From: Chytriomyces cf. hyalinus JEL632
Taxonomy: Eukaryota; Chytridiomycota; Chytridiomycetes; Chytridiales; Chytriomycetaceae
DNA length: 64,000 nt
Direction: 5' to 3'
Assembly: GCA_025435555.1 (NCBI GenBank)
Contig: JAIWWG010000050.1
Span: 1 to 64,000 of the forward strand
Positions 1 to 10,244 of this stretch are shown in pieces; the stretch's first letter is position 1, and each line of letters starts with the position of its first letter. Both the position numbers and the translations under genes were made by a program. Under the pieces are notes generated by a model, which saw only the letters and a program-made list of their open reading frames with translations, was not told the DNA's origin and did not search any database.

Positions 1-1031
1 AGCGTTGGCAGCGCTGGGAGTGGTGGCAGTATACACGCAATAGGTTCAGTATCTAGCGGCAACACTAGTGGCGGAAACTCTGGTGCAAGTTTCGGTGGGA
101 TGGTCGGATTGCCTGGAATGCCTGTTGATTCTGGATTTGAAGGTAAGGAATGCTTCACTGATCTGTCGAGGAGGATGTATAATTCGTGATGACTTACTCG
201 ACTTATTTCCATTCATGTATGTGACTGTTCACTGCGCATTTGCAGGGTTGGCATCGGATGTTGGAAGCTCAGACCTTAGAGCTGGGTAAGAGAAAACTTC
301 AAGGCGAATATAATGTACCGAAAGTTGATCATTCTGTGCAACAAAGCAAAACCAAGTCGCTAGATTATTCCCAGGAGAGACCTGCATCAGCCCATAGTCA
401 TACTGCTGTCCGCGACTCTCACCTCTCACTTCCTCTTCCAAATTATTCTTCCCAGCAGCCTGCGCAGAATGGGATGGAACTTCATCGCGTCGCACAAACA
501 TCCAAGGAATCACTTGATGCTGCATGGTCGTTTAAATCACGTATGATGGAACAGCAGCAGCAACATCAACAACATCAACAGCAAAGCCATTTGCAACCAC
601 CCTCACAACAGAATCGAGCCTTTACCAAGCCATCATATCCAGGAGGAACAGCCATTTCAAGTCCCAGCCCATTTCGACGAGGCATTCAGTTACGAACCCA
701 GCAACAACAGCAACAACAGCAGCAGGAACAACGTTTTGACCAGGCCGGATATACTCGAAGAGATCGATCAAATCCGTTTGGAAATGCCGGTGCTGTGGGT
801 GTTGCTGGGGTGGGGAATGAAAATCGGGCACCGGCTTCAAGTCTCCCGGTTTATCATGGAGCTGTGGATCGCATAAGTCATGATAAAGCAGCCAACCGCA
901 TTGGAAATGGTGGTGGGAACGCGCTTTTCCGTGGAATGTCAACGCCAGTCAAAAAGAGTTTGTTGAATGGAGTGTTGGCCGCCGACATAGCGTCAAGCCC
1001 TGCGAGCCCCATGCAACTCTCAACGCCCTGA
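1..1031 (+). CDS. C-terminal part of a Q-rich protein of unknown function (5' truncated by window)
   Basis: The window opens inside an exon rich in Gly and Ser. A strong donor (GTAAGG at 143) ends it, and the frame resumes near 246-268 and stays open to the stop at 1029-1031. The exact acceptor is uncertain: the best-looking CAG at 243-245 does not keep frame, whereas the AAG ending at 267 does. The visible part is about 300 residues of low complexity. It has two polyglutamine runs (near 550-590 and 700-735), many Ser/Pro/Asn residues and no recognisable domain. Such composition is common in fungal transcription or RNA-associated factors, but nothing here fixes a function. Confidence 0.6.
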
Positions 1032-1282
1032 AATGTTCTTTTGCCTGTTTTTATTTGGAAGTGATGCTCTATCTATGCATAGCGTTTATAGTATTCTTGG
1101 ATTTTTGGTTGTTGCGGTATTAAACCCATCTTTTACCGTGAGCATGCGGCATCTCATTTTGGCCAACTCATTCGTGTCCCATTCCATTCACCAATTTGGA
1201 TTCCATCATGCTTTTATTATGCAGTTGTTGTTGCTGAAAACTCTCTCATTTTTTAAACCAACAAAAAGCAACCCGCTGTTTT

Positions 1283-2494
1283 TCAGATGTTTCCCTGATT
1301 CTTTTTAGCAAGATCTCGAAGCATGGCCATGGTTGCATCCTCCTTGGCCTTGTAGTTTTGAAGGCGAGAATCAAACACTTCCTTCTGCTGTGTTGAGGGC
1401 TGTCGGCGTTCTTGCATCCGTTCCTTGCGCTTTTTCTCGCGTTCAAGACTGCAAAAAAGTAGGGGAAAACGGACAAGCGTTGGTGTTTTGAACATGAGAA
1501 AATCCCGTGCAAAACAGAAAACAAAACACTCAACTGCGCCGCAAAAGAATCGCCACCACCCATCAAATCAGAATCTTTCAGTGCAACATCGGTATCACGC
1601 TCTTGCTTATGGTACGCGTTGACTGCTTTTCGTTTATCGATTTGAGCCTCCCTCCCTGTAGATTTTGGTGCAAGATCTTCCAGATCCGCATTTTTCCGCG
1701 ACTCGAACGATTTTGCTTCCTTTTTGCGCATACCGCTCATGTACCGCTTTCGATCCTCGTCATCCATGTCTTCTCCTTCCGGTGGTGCAAACCGAGAATT
1801 TCCTCGATGAGATTCGTCCCGTCTTTCTAATGCACCTCCAGCACTGTTGTTTGATGGTCCAGCATTTCGATCTTTTTTTGTGTTTGCTGTAAGACCAGTG
1901 GCAGACACTGTCATGCTTGCGACAGAGTCTTTTGCTTCAACGAGTTTTGCCTCATCGTCGGCGGATACTTTAAATTTCCACACGTGTTTGGAGCGTTCAT
2001 TTGCAGCGAGATCTGTGGCCGCGATGCCGTCGTAGTATTTTTTTTCGAGAGATCCTCTTTTTGTGAAAGAGGAGAAGCGGTTAATTCGTCAGGGGATAAA
2101 AGCATGTGCATTCACACACAAAAACGGTAAGACTAAACTTGTTCCATCGTTTCGCAAACTTGTCAAACAATCGATGTGATTCGCTGCTCGAGAGAGACGA
2201 TAAAAACACGCCGCGATGCTCTTTGAGCCAGACAATGAATTCGCTCGACTTGGAATAAAAGTCGTCTGGGCCAATTTGGTTTTCGCTGCTGTTTGCACGG
2301 TCGTCCTTTTGTTGTGGGGAGGCGCAGTGTCAGTGGAGGAGAAGGCAATGTCCCCTCGCTGCAAGCATACACACCTCCGTGTCTCTCCGATGGCTCTTTT
2401 CCTTTTTCTCCTTTTTGCTCTTCTTCTTGTCTCGCTTTCGGTCCGCTTGATCGTCCGATGCGGAGCTTTCGTCGTGGTCCCGTTTTCTGTCCAT
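1283..2494 (-). CDS. SCI1-like basic coiled-coil nuclear protein
   Basis: Multi-exon gene read from an ATG at 2494-2492. Exon 1 is a KR-rich, nuclear-signal-like stretch ending in RRDTE before a GTGTGT donor. The next exon (about 2290-2130) contains DDFYSKSSEF, VWLKEHRGVFL and LFDKFAKRWNK, followed by KKYYDGI and ERSKHVWKFKV. This order strongly resembles the plant SCI1 (stigma/style cell-cycle inhibitor) family core, which has a WLK...KAWNK...YYEGI layout. Unlike the short plant proteins it continues with a long charged tail holding TGREAQIDKRKAVNAY, LMGGGDSFAAQL and KEDATMAMLRDLAKK. The last exon ends at the TGA at 1285-1283. It is divergent from the next gene, with 88 bases between start codons. 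The role is unknown; nuclear localisation is inferred. Confidence 0.6.
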
Positions 2495-2582
2495 TTTTAT
2501 GTTTCGTTAAAATTTAAAATAAAAACTTGCAAGTTTGCTTGCACATTCACGAAATTGTCAGTTTTTTTTTTTAAACCACAAC

Positions 2583-5500
2583 ATGTCCTTGCCCGCACAA
2601 GCTCCCGACTACCGCCGCCGTTTAAACACGCGTGCATCCCAGAGGTCTGACCCCGGCACTACTACAGCCATGGATGCGAAGGTTGCAGAAGAAGCGCCAG
2701 CGAATCTCAACATTACCGTGCGGTCGAGCGCGCCTCTTGGTTCCATCTCGTATTCGTCCGTTTCCGAATGCCTGAACCAAAAGTAAAAAAAGATTTCTTT
2801 TAACTCTTTCTTTTCGGTTGCGTTGTTTGTGTTTGTTGACTGGGTTGGTGCGAATAACACAGCGGCAAGGCAGTCAGGATTGTGCTGGCATGGCTGCTGA
2901 TGACCAACATGAACATCATATTTGGTACGCGTAAAACACTCTCGCTTCCTTCTGCCAAAAAGTTCAACGCGCTTTTTTTCGCTCAGACTTTCCAATCGAA
3001 TGGTTTTACTTTCTCGCATTCACGTTTCACGTCACAACAAAGTACTACAGAACTAAATTCCATGTCTTTTGTCTGCTCGCATTCGGCACATTCATGTTGG
3101 ACTTTGCGGTGCTCAGATACCTGTCCTTCAAAACCACCGCCGTCGTTGCTACGGCCATGATCCAGATCATTCTCATCAGCGGTACAATGAAAGAGTTTGG
3201 CCTGCTGACTCCAAGTATTGAAGGCACCATGGGAGTGATTGTTGTCCTCTTTTTCATTGCCCTGCGATTCGCGATTTGGGATGTCAGCCCCATCAACAGC
3301 ACGTACATTCCCAGCTTCACCGAATCTGTATCGAACGGCATCTCGGCGGACCATCAAACGATGTGGTCTAGCCCTTCATTGTCGTCCACGCCGTTGCAAT
3401 CCGCTGCCCCGCCGCCATTGCAACAACAAACAAACAACACCGCATCAAAAGCGCCACTCTCACTCCTCAACATTCTTCACCCGCTCGCCGTACACTGCAC
3501 ATCTTTTGCACTCATGTACACTTCTTGGAAACTGTTTGTAACGCTCAGCACAAACTTTGACCTCGTATGCCAGTTCTTCGGTTGCGTCAGTCCACAAGCG
3601 CCGAGTTTGCTTGTGGAGGAGATTACGGCCCGTAGTGTGCGTATTTCATGGGGACAGAGTAAAGCGGCTCGTATGAAGACTCTTGAGGAGTGTGGAATGG
3701 TGTTGGGTCTCGCGGGACCGTTTGGTGTTGGTGTTCCGCCTTCGAATACTGGTCCTTGTGGTGGTGGTACTGGTGGCGGAGGAGGCGTGCCAAGTGTGAG
3801 CGCCGGCGATAGAGAGGTCAATGATCGAGCTGTGAACTGTGCGTCTCTGGTTGCCAATGGAGTTGGTTTTAGAAAGGGTTCCACTGGTCGGGGTGGGGGT
3901 AGTCGAGGAAAAGTGGGCAACAACCTCGCATCCACATCATCCAACGATAAAAGCACTGAAGCCAGCGAAGAGTCGGAAAGAGAAAACGATGATAGGAGCT
4001 TGTTCTTGGACGACCGGTTCAAATACGCAAGCCCCAGAAAGTATGTCATTGAAGTCGGTGGCAAAATCATTGGCGACACGGCCAAAAATGAGCAGAGCAT
4101 CGACATTAAAGGTTTGCAACCCGGTGTTCTGTACAATATCCGTGTTTGGGCGGTGGGAGCCAAAAATATGACGGCGGTCTCAAAGACAGTGACTGTCAAG
4201 ACACTGGAGCGAAAGGGAGACAGTGACAGTAAGTAGCATCATATGGAAAAACTTTCCCGCAGTTTCTCACATGTTGCCGTAAAAGCAGGCGAACCGAAGC
4301 GCGTGAAGTCTGTCCATGTTCAGACAACTGGACCTCCTCAACCTCTAAACACGCCCATTCCCTCCGAGTCAGAAACAAGGCCCACATTCACAGCAGCAAA
4401 CACTCCAAAAGATGCCATGAACCAAGGAACTTCGCCTGCTACTCCCATGCAGGACCTGGATCCGTCAGATACCGACTCCACCAGCGACCAAACCGACCAA
4501 GAACAGCGCATCACCAAAGAAATGAGCCGCCTCACAGCCGCCATCGAGTCCACCCAAAGACTGCAAACCGAATTTGAGAAGCAACTTTGCGAAATCACCA
4601 ACGACCACGACGCCCGAATGGACGCATTAACCCGCACTCTCGACACTGTCCGCGCAGAAAGAAAGCGCACTGAACCTCATCGAACAGCACTCAAATTGGA
4701 GTTGAAACGGTTGGAGGAATTGAAGCGACACAGTGAATCCAAACGTGCTAAGGTTGAGCACGCGTTGAATGCAGCAAAGGCGGAAGGAGAGCGTGTGAGT
4801 GTTGAGATTCTGCGTGGAGAGAAGGAGAGTGTTAGTCTTGGTGCCGATATTGTTCGGGCGCAGGCGCGTGCGAAGCTTGAGGAAGAGGCGTTCGACCGCA
4901 AGAAAAAGGAGCTCGATGAACAAGTATCGCGCATCAAAGAGGAGCTCATGTCGGTGGATGCAATGCGCTCGAAAGCGAAAAAGACGGAGGAAAGTATTCG
5001 GAACGAGATTCGTGTGAAGGAGGCCGTTATTGCAGGCATCCAGACAGAGACGGCCTCGCTGGAACAGACACCGGCGCAGAAGCTAAACGACGTTGAAGAG
5101 CTGGAAAAGAAAGTGGAGGAGGACTTGAGAATCTGGAGCGAGATTCATGAGAAGCTGGTTGCTGAATATACAATGTCTAGGGCAGTACTGAAGGAGGAGA
5201 AGCGCGTGAAGGAGGTGCTCCTCCAAGAGCTGGTGCGGTCCCGTTCCCGGCAGCCCCATCACTCATCTGTGACGACACATTCAATAACTGAAAGCCTGGA
5301 CGCACCTGTGCGGCAGGGGACCAAGATTCGGTTGCTTCAAGGAGATTTGAACAACCACATGTTCCCAAGTGCGCCGTCTCTTTTCGCCGAACCTGCTGCA
5401 TCCGCCATCCCTCCCTCAATGCTTCAGTCCATGTCTTCAGCGTCGGGAGGGATATCGGGTGTTCCGAATGGAGCCACTTCACTGCCTCATCACCAACATC

Positions 5501-5928
5501 TCAACTACCACATGCAGCAAGAGCAGCAAATTCCGCTGATGGAGCCAATTCTATTTTTTGAACCAAGTCCAATGCAGACTCCGCCAGGCCTTGCTCAAAC
5601 GTACGATGTGATGGGGTCCCAGCTTCCCATGAATCACGCGTCAATGAATAAGGGTTTCAGTTCTTCTTCGTTAATTCATTCATCGCCAATTGAGCCACCA
5701 GGTAAGCCCATCTTGTAATTTTGTTGGTTAATCCTGTGTATATTCATGTTTCTCTTGGCAGGTTTGGCAGGATTCTCGTACACACAGCTTCCTTACGAAA
5801 AAATATCGCCGACCATACAGCCGATAGCTCAGAGCCTTACACACAGTCATAGCTTGACTAGCGAGCAAGGGGATGAGCTTGAAAGGGCGGTGGCCAATTC
5901 GTTGCTTGGAGAGATAAATGGGTTTTGA
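2583..5928 (+). CDS. Membrane-anchored fibronectin type III / coiled-coil protein
   Basis: Start ATG at 2583. A short soluble N-terminus is followed by about four to six hydrophobic segments (from roughly 2890 to 3560, including WLLMTNMNIIF, FYFLAFTFHV and VIVVLFFIALRF). A split fibronectin type III domain follows: SPQAPSLLVEEITARSVRISW, a 120-residue low-complexity Gly/Ser insertion, then YVIEVGGKIIG, LQPGVLYNIRVWA and VKTLE. After a phase-1 intron (4229-4288, acceptor AAAGCAG) comes a long coiled coil (about 4480-5230) and a Gln/Met/Pro-rich tail. A last intron starts at 5702 and the stop is at 5926-5928. Fungi have FN3 proteins with similar TM-FN3-coil layout and no settled function. The insertion in the middle of the FN3 fold, between its first and later strands, is unusual. 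Confidence 0.7.
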
Positions 5929-5990
5929 TGAAACTTTGCAAAATACAAATTTATACATCATCATACAACACCCTTTATTTCAAGTTTTCC

Positions 5991-6879
5991 TCAGAATCCG
6001 ACACTTTCTAACGCTGACAGTACATTCTCTTCCCTCTGCTTCATGCTAGCAGGAGGCGTCTTTTTCTTTGCACCACCAAACCATCCCCGCTTCTTTTCCG
6101 AGCTGGAGACACTGGCTGTTTCTGCACCATCACCAGCGCCGCTCTTTTTGCCAAACACACCGCCACCGCTGATTCCAGGGATCCCTTGGCTTCCAGCAGA
6201 GGAAACGCTTTGCAAGTCACTGTCGTGATACAGGGTCGGAGAATCGTGTGAAAACGCTGACGATTTCCTCGTCAAGTCTGATGACCAAGACTTGAGGCTC
6301 TTGTTGTACTCGGCCAATTGGTCGTGTTGTACTTGAGCCGTGTTGTACCCAAACTGTTGCTGCTGCTGTTGTTGGTATTGGTGTTGTTGGTGTTGTTGCT
6401 GCTGGTCAAACGCCCCCTGGCGAGGCATTGGCGAGTACGGAGAAAATTGCGCACGAGGAGGCATGATGCCTGCGGGCGGAACAGCCACTGGTATGGTCTG
6501 TTGAGGTGGCAGAGGTCCTTGTGGGGGAAGCTGCTGTTGCTTCAAAAGAGCGGTTTGGATTTCAATCAGCTGTTGCTGGAGTCTAAGTTGCTCTTGCTGT
6601 TGAACCATCAACTGATTCTGCATCTGTGTGGTGGGAGTGACTGGGGTTGGTGTTGGCGCCGGGCCGACATTCAACGGTTGAAGATTTCTATGAGGCGTAG
6701 GAACTGAAACAGGTGCCAGACGAGCTTGGGGTGCGTTGTCTGCAAATGGGGGTGGGGGTCGTTATTGACGGAGGTTGCTACCAACCCGTTGTGGAATGGT
6801 AGATACCTTGAAAGTCGAGCTCGAGCAGCGTGGCGTCGAGATCGTCCATCAGCGCATCCAGCTTGCTCAGTTTGGCCAT
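5991..6879 (-). CDS. Q-rich protein with N-terminal LD-motif-like helix
   Basis: Two exons. Exon 1 starts at the ATG at 6879-6877 and reads MAKLSKLDALMDDLDATLLE. Donor GTATCT and acceptor TTTGCAG bound a short intron, and exon 2 runs to the stop at 5993-5991. The first 20 residues resemble the paxillin-type LD motif (LDxLLxxL), a short amphipathic helix that binds focal-adhesion-targeting or ARM-type partners. The rest is Pro/Gln-rich with QQQ runs, an acidic/Ser segment, a KKRGWFGGAKKK basic patch and a C-terminal NVLSALESVGF helix. No catalytic domain is visible. An adaptor role is inference. Confidence 0.65.
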
Positions 6880-7139
6880 GTTTGGGAATGTTTTTTGTTG
6901 GGTGTCCGCCGTGGCAAAAGATGGGGGTTTCATCCCAAAATTCTTCCAAAAATCGTTCAAACAGAAAATTGTCATTTGTGTTTCAGACCCGAGCTTGAAA
7001 CGCGGGCAAGACACATCAGACACCGCTGATTACACAACCAACTTGCGCAAATGAAACAAAAAAAAACAATTAATTTGCGCTTGCTTTCCCGAGCATTTGT
7101 CATAAATTAAAACAGTTTCCCGCTTCCATTTCACGGCAT

Positions 7140-7265
7140 TCCGACGCTATATTTACGACTACTTAAGAGAGCACAGCCCCGCGTTCTCTCTTGTACCCCA
7201 TCTGACAGACACACAAGCAGCTACATCAATCTACCCACCAGTCTACCCTACTACTACCAGCAGCA
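7140..7265 (+). promoter_or_regulatory. Likely core promoter and 5' UTR of the seven-helix membrane protein gene
   Basis: A TATA-like GCTATATTTA lies about 110 bases before the ATG at 7266. It is followed by a CA/CT-rich leader without ATG codons (7200-7265), typical of highly expressed fungal genes. The placement is by pattern only. Confidence 0.35.
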
Positions 7266-8075
7266 ATGACTCAAGTCAGGGAGCAAATATTCTTTATCCT
7301 CGGCATGTTCCTCGTGCTGGGCATGCAAAACTCTATCGCTGTCGTCAAGCGATACATTGACGGCAAGCGCAACTCAGTCGACGCCCTCATGGTCGTCGCA
7401 AGTTTGGCCCAGCTCGGCGATTTCCTGTTCTTGGCCAGCTTTATTGGATTCCAGGCGTCTGCGTTTGGAAAGAACTGCTATGCCGGAGCCGTTGGAGGCA
7501 GTGTGCTGTACTTTGTTTTCCAAATTGTGTCGACTACTATCTTGATCATTCGCGCCACGATTTTACTCAAGGGTCACATGCAACTGGCTGCGCGCATCAT
7601 GGGCTTCGTTGTCCTCTTTGCCAGTGTTGCGTCCAATGTGATTGGAACTGTCCAAGCCACGGCCGTTATTGACGCTGACGGTTTCTGCTCGGTCGACTTT
7701 GACTGGCACAACACCAACAACATTGCCAAGTACATCCTCACGGGTCTGTACGCCTCCCTGCTGATTGCCTTCATGGTCCCCGTCGCCAAGCACATGAGCG
7801 TTCTTGAAGGATCCAATGCTGCCGAAAAGCTGCGCAGAATCGCTACTTCGTTTGGAGGCCGTGTGTCCTGGGCCATCATTGGGTTCCTATTGCCAGTGTT
7901 TTTCCCGTACATTTTCGCCAACAATTCTAGCTTTGCTGGTCTGCAAGCCGTTGGATTCATTATCCAAAACTACTTTGGTCTGTTGGCAGCCACGATTGTG
8001 GACGACTCTGAGAAGAAGGAAGCCAAGCCCGATCTTGCTCAAAAGACCAGCGCCATGGAGCGTGGCCGAGTGTAA
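7266..8075 (+). CDS. Seven-helix integral membrane protein, family not recognised
   Basis: Single-exon gene of 269 codons, unusual here where most genes are split. Seven hydrophobic segments are visible, starting near residues 8, 37, 77, 107, 153, 199 and 223, with short loops and a charged C-terminal tail (DDSEKKEAKPD). One extracytosolic-type loop holds DGFCSVDFDW. Codon choice is strongly biased to C/G-ending and ribosomal-type codons, which together with the clean promoter suggests high expression. The seven-helix count allows a receptor- or rhodopsin-like topology, but no retinal-binding lysine motif or GPCR family signature could be recognised. A lipid-stress or plasma-membrane protein is equally possible. 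Confidence 0.75.
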   Translation: MTQVREQIFFILGMFLVLGMQNSIAVVKRYIDGKRNSVDALMVVASLAQLGDFLFLASFIGFQASAFGKNCYAGAVGGSVLYFVFQIVSTTILIIRATILLKGHMQLAARIMGFVVLFASVASNVIGTVQATAVIDADGFCSVDFDWHNTNNIAKYILTGLYASLLIAFMVPVAKHMSVLEGSNAAEKLRRIATSFGGRVSWAIIGFLLPVFFPYIFANNSSFAGLQAVGFIIQNYFGLLAATIVDDSEKKEAKPDLAQKTSAMERGRV

Positions 8076-8099
8076 AAAAAAAAGAATGCTTTGAGAGGG

Positions 8100-8205
8100 A
8101 GGTCCCGTTCTTTTTCCTCTCCCTCCCCCTCTCTTCCTTTTTTTTTCCCTTTTCTTTTCCTTTTTCCTTTTTCTCTCTCTCCCCACTCCTCTCCCTGGTT
8201 TCCCT
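8100..8205 (+). repeat. Long polypyrimidine tract in the 3' region
   Basis: About 100 bases almost wholly C/T on the + strand directly after the membrane protein stop, made of CTCC blocks and T-runs. It probably lies in the 3' UTR. Such tracts can form triplex DNA, and the transcript would be pyrimidine-rich. Confidence 0.8.
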
Positions 8206-8364
8206 GTCTCCCGAATTTGTGTGTGCCTTCCCTTGTATTTCTGTGTGTAATAACAAGGCCTTGTTGTTGTTGATAGAAAAAAGACGTAGAATATTCTCTC
8301 GTAAAAGTAAATATTTATTGTAAACACTTGTAAATATATTTTCCTCGTTTTTTAACTTTAAAAA

Positions 8365-9026
8365 ATGTTGCTTCTCAAGTCGTTCGCCAAAGTCATCGAC
8401 AACTCTGGCGCGCTCGTGGTCGAAGTCATCAACGTCATGGGTGGTTCCCGGGTTGCTTCGTTGGGGGATGAAGTGGTCTGCGTCGTCAAGAAGGCCAGGC
8501 CTGTTTCGGGGGAGGGATCTTCCAACGCTGTCTCGAAACTGAAGAAAGGAGGTGAGATGTGTTCCTGCCCACTTTCCAACTGTTCCAGCCCCCGCGTGTG
8601 TCTATGCTTCTTCATCTGCAGGGATGCGTGAGCGAAACGAAAGTTGTGCCGACGATCCGATGGGGCTCAAAAGGACGTTGTCCACACAAATCGAAAACAC
8701 TTCCCGAAAGCGAAAAAAGCTGCATGGCTTGGACCCCTCTCTATCGATATCATCTACCGCAATAACACATCAAAATCTACGTCTAAATGGTTAACCCTGC
8801 TGTTTCCATTGCGTTTTGTTCAGATGTGGCTCGTGCACTAGTGGTTCGAACTGTGCAGCCCGTGCGGCGCCTAGACGGAACGTTTGTAAAGTTTGACGAC
8901 AATGCCGTTGTGATGCTGTCGAAACAAGGGACGCCGCTAGGGAACCGTGTTTTGGGCGTGATTGCGAACGAAACAAGGCAGAAACGATGGGCAAAGATTG
9001 TTTCGTTGGCACCCAAAGTCGTTTAG
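8365..9026 (+). CDS. MRPL38: Mitochondrial ribosomal protein uL14m
   Basis: Exon 1 (8365-8551) reads VIDNSGALVVEVINVMGGSR through VSKLKKG. Exon 2 (8824-9026) reads DVARALVVRTVQPVRRLDGT to KIVSLAPKVV. Joined, it matches bacterial L14 almost end to end: DNSGA, the KKGD junction, VRRxDG, FDxNA, GNRVLG and KIxSLAPxV. L14 binds 23S-type rRNA and forms an inter-subunit bridge. Similarity to the bacterial form and the separate cytosolic system imply a mitoribosome role. Start at 8365 because it falls exactly where L14 begins; no long presequence is visible. The single intron (8552-8823, 272 bases) is among the longest in the window. Confidence 0.9.
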
Positions 9027-9176
9027 TTTTCTCCTAGTCTGTCTTGAATAAAAAAAAACAATGATAAAAAACAAGCTTGGGCAGCTGTTGGTGCTGGTGA
9101 TGAACAGTAAATCCGTAAATATAACGGGCGTTGGGACTTTTGCTTGGTGGAACTGGAAAGAAAAAAACAACAACAA

Positions 9177-10017
9177 ATGATGTCCAGCAGCCCCCAAGTC
9201 CCAAGCGCAGTCGACGCCCCCGAAGTCAGCGCCGAAGAACAGGAACGCATCGATAAACTAGCCCGCGAAAAGGAGGAGGCTGAGCAGAACGGTAGATAGC
9301 GCTCATGCACACCCACCACACGCAGCGAGTGCTTAACGCATCTCTCCCTCTCTTCTCTCTTCCGCCCACTTCAAACAAAAAACAGCATTGCCCTACAAAT
9401 GGAAGCAAACGCTTCAAGAAGTCGAAATCCGAATCGTTGTCGGCAAAGGCGTCAAGGGACGGGATCTCGACATTCAAATCAAAAAGGACTTTCTGCGAGT
9501 TGCCTTCAAAAACAAAAAGGATGAGCCGATTGTCGAGGGCACGCTTTGCAAGTCTGTCAAGCTGGATGACTCCACCTGGACCATTGGTAAATTTTGAGAT
9601 TCTTCTGTTGACTTGCTCCGCGTTGCGCAAAACCTTCTCATACACACACACCCTAATCAGACAACGGCGAAGTTCTCATCAATCTGGAAAAAGTGAATGG
9701 AATGGAGTGGTGGAAAAACGTAGTCACGCATCATCCGGAAGTGGATACCACCAAAATCCAGCCTGAAAACTCGAAACTGTCTGACTTGGATGGTGAAACC
9801 AGATCAATGGTGAGACTGACTCCCCTTGTGTGTGTGGGGAGAAGTGAGGGGCTCGCTCTAATGCTTCAGGAAAAACTAGGTTGAAAAGATGATGTTTGAT
9901 CAGCGTCAAAAGGCCGCTGGACTTCCGTCTAGCGAAGAAATGAAGAAGCAGGAAATCTTGAAGAAATTCCAAGCGCAGCATCCCGAAATGGACTTCAGCA
10001 ATGCTAAAATGAACTGA
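9177..10017 (+). CDS. NUDC: NudC, nuclear movement protein with CS domain
   Basis: Four exons (9177-9291, 9386-9586, 9661-9809, 9880-10017). An acidic/charged N-terminus precedes a CS (p23-like) domain: [43 protein letters not shown] and [16 protein letters not shown]. The conserved NudC tail follows ([51 protein letters not shown]). NudC is an Hsp90-linked co-chaperone that stabilises LIS1/dynein and is needed for nuclear migration. It is shorter than human NUDC because the N-terminal coiled coil is reduced, as in filamentous fungi. Two in-frame ATGs (9177, 9180) are both possible starts. Confidence 0.93.
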
Positions 10018-10244
10018 TGATCGACACGCGGAAGTGGGATGATCATTGTTGATGTGGGTTGTTGGGCTGTTGAGAATGTGAAAATATAATGAAGCTCTTC
10101 TCCTGCGTAGCCTGGTGTTCTATTGTCGATGGTCAGTTGCTGCGTAAATTCCAAAAAAATGTGGATGTCACATCAAATCCGGATTTGTCGCCGACCGAAC
10201 TCTGGCAATGGAAGAAAAACTGTTCAACAAAAAAGTCTAAACCA

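Noticed and set aside
1033-1308. Hydrophobic 91-codon + ORF after the first gene
   Set aside because: It lies in the intergenic 3' region, overlaps the end of the SCI1-like gene and shows no splice or family support.
3477-4199. 240-codon minus-strand ORF opposite the FN3 gene
   Set aside because: It mirrors the real + strand exon, which has membrane helices, an FN3 domain and consistent splice sites.
7887-8327. Arg/Lys/Glu-rich minus-strand ORFs near 8.1 kb
   Set aside because: They are translations of the polypyrimidine tract on the opposite strand, not a protein.
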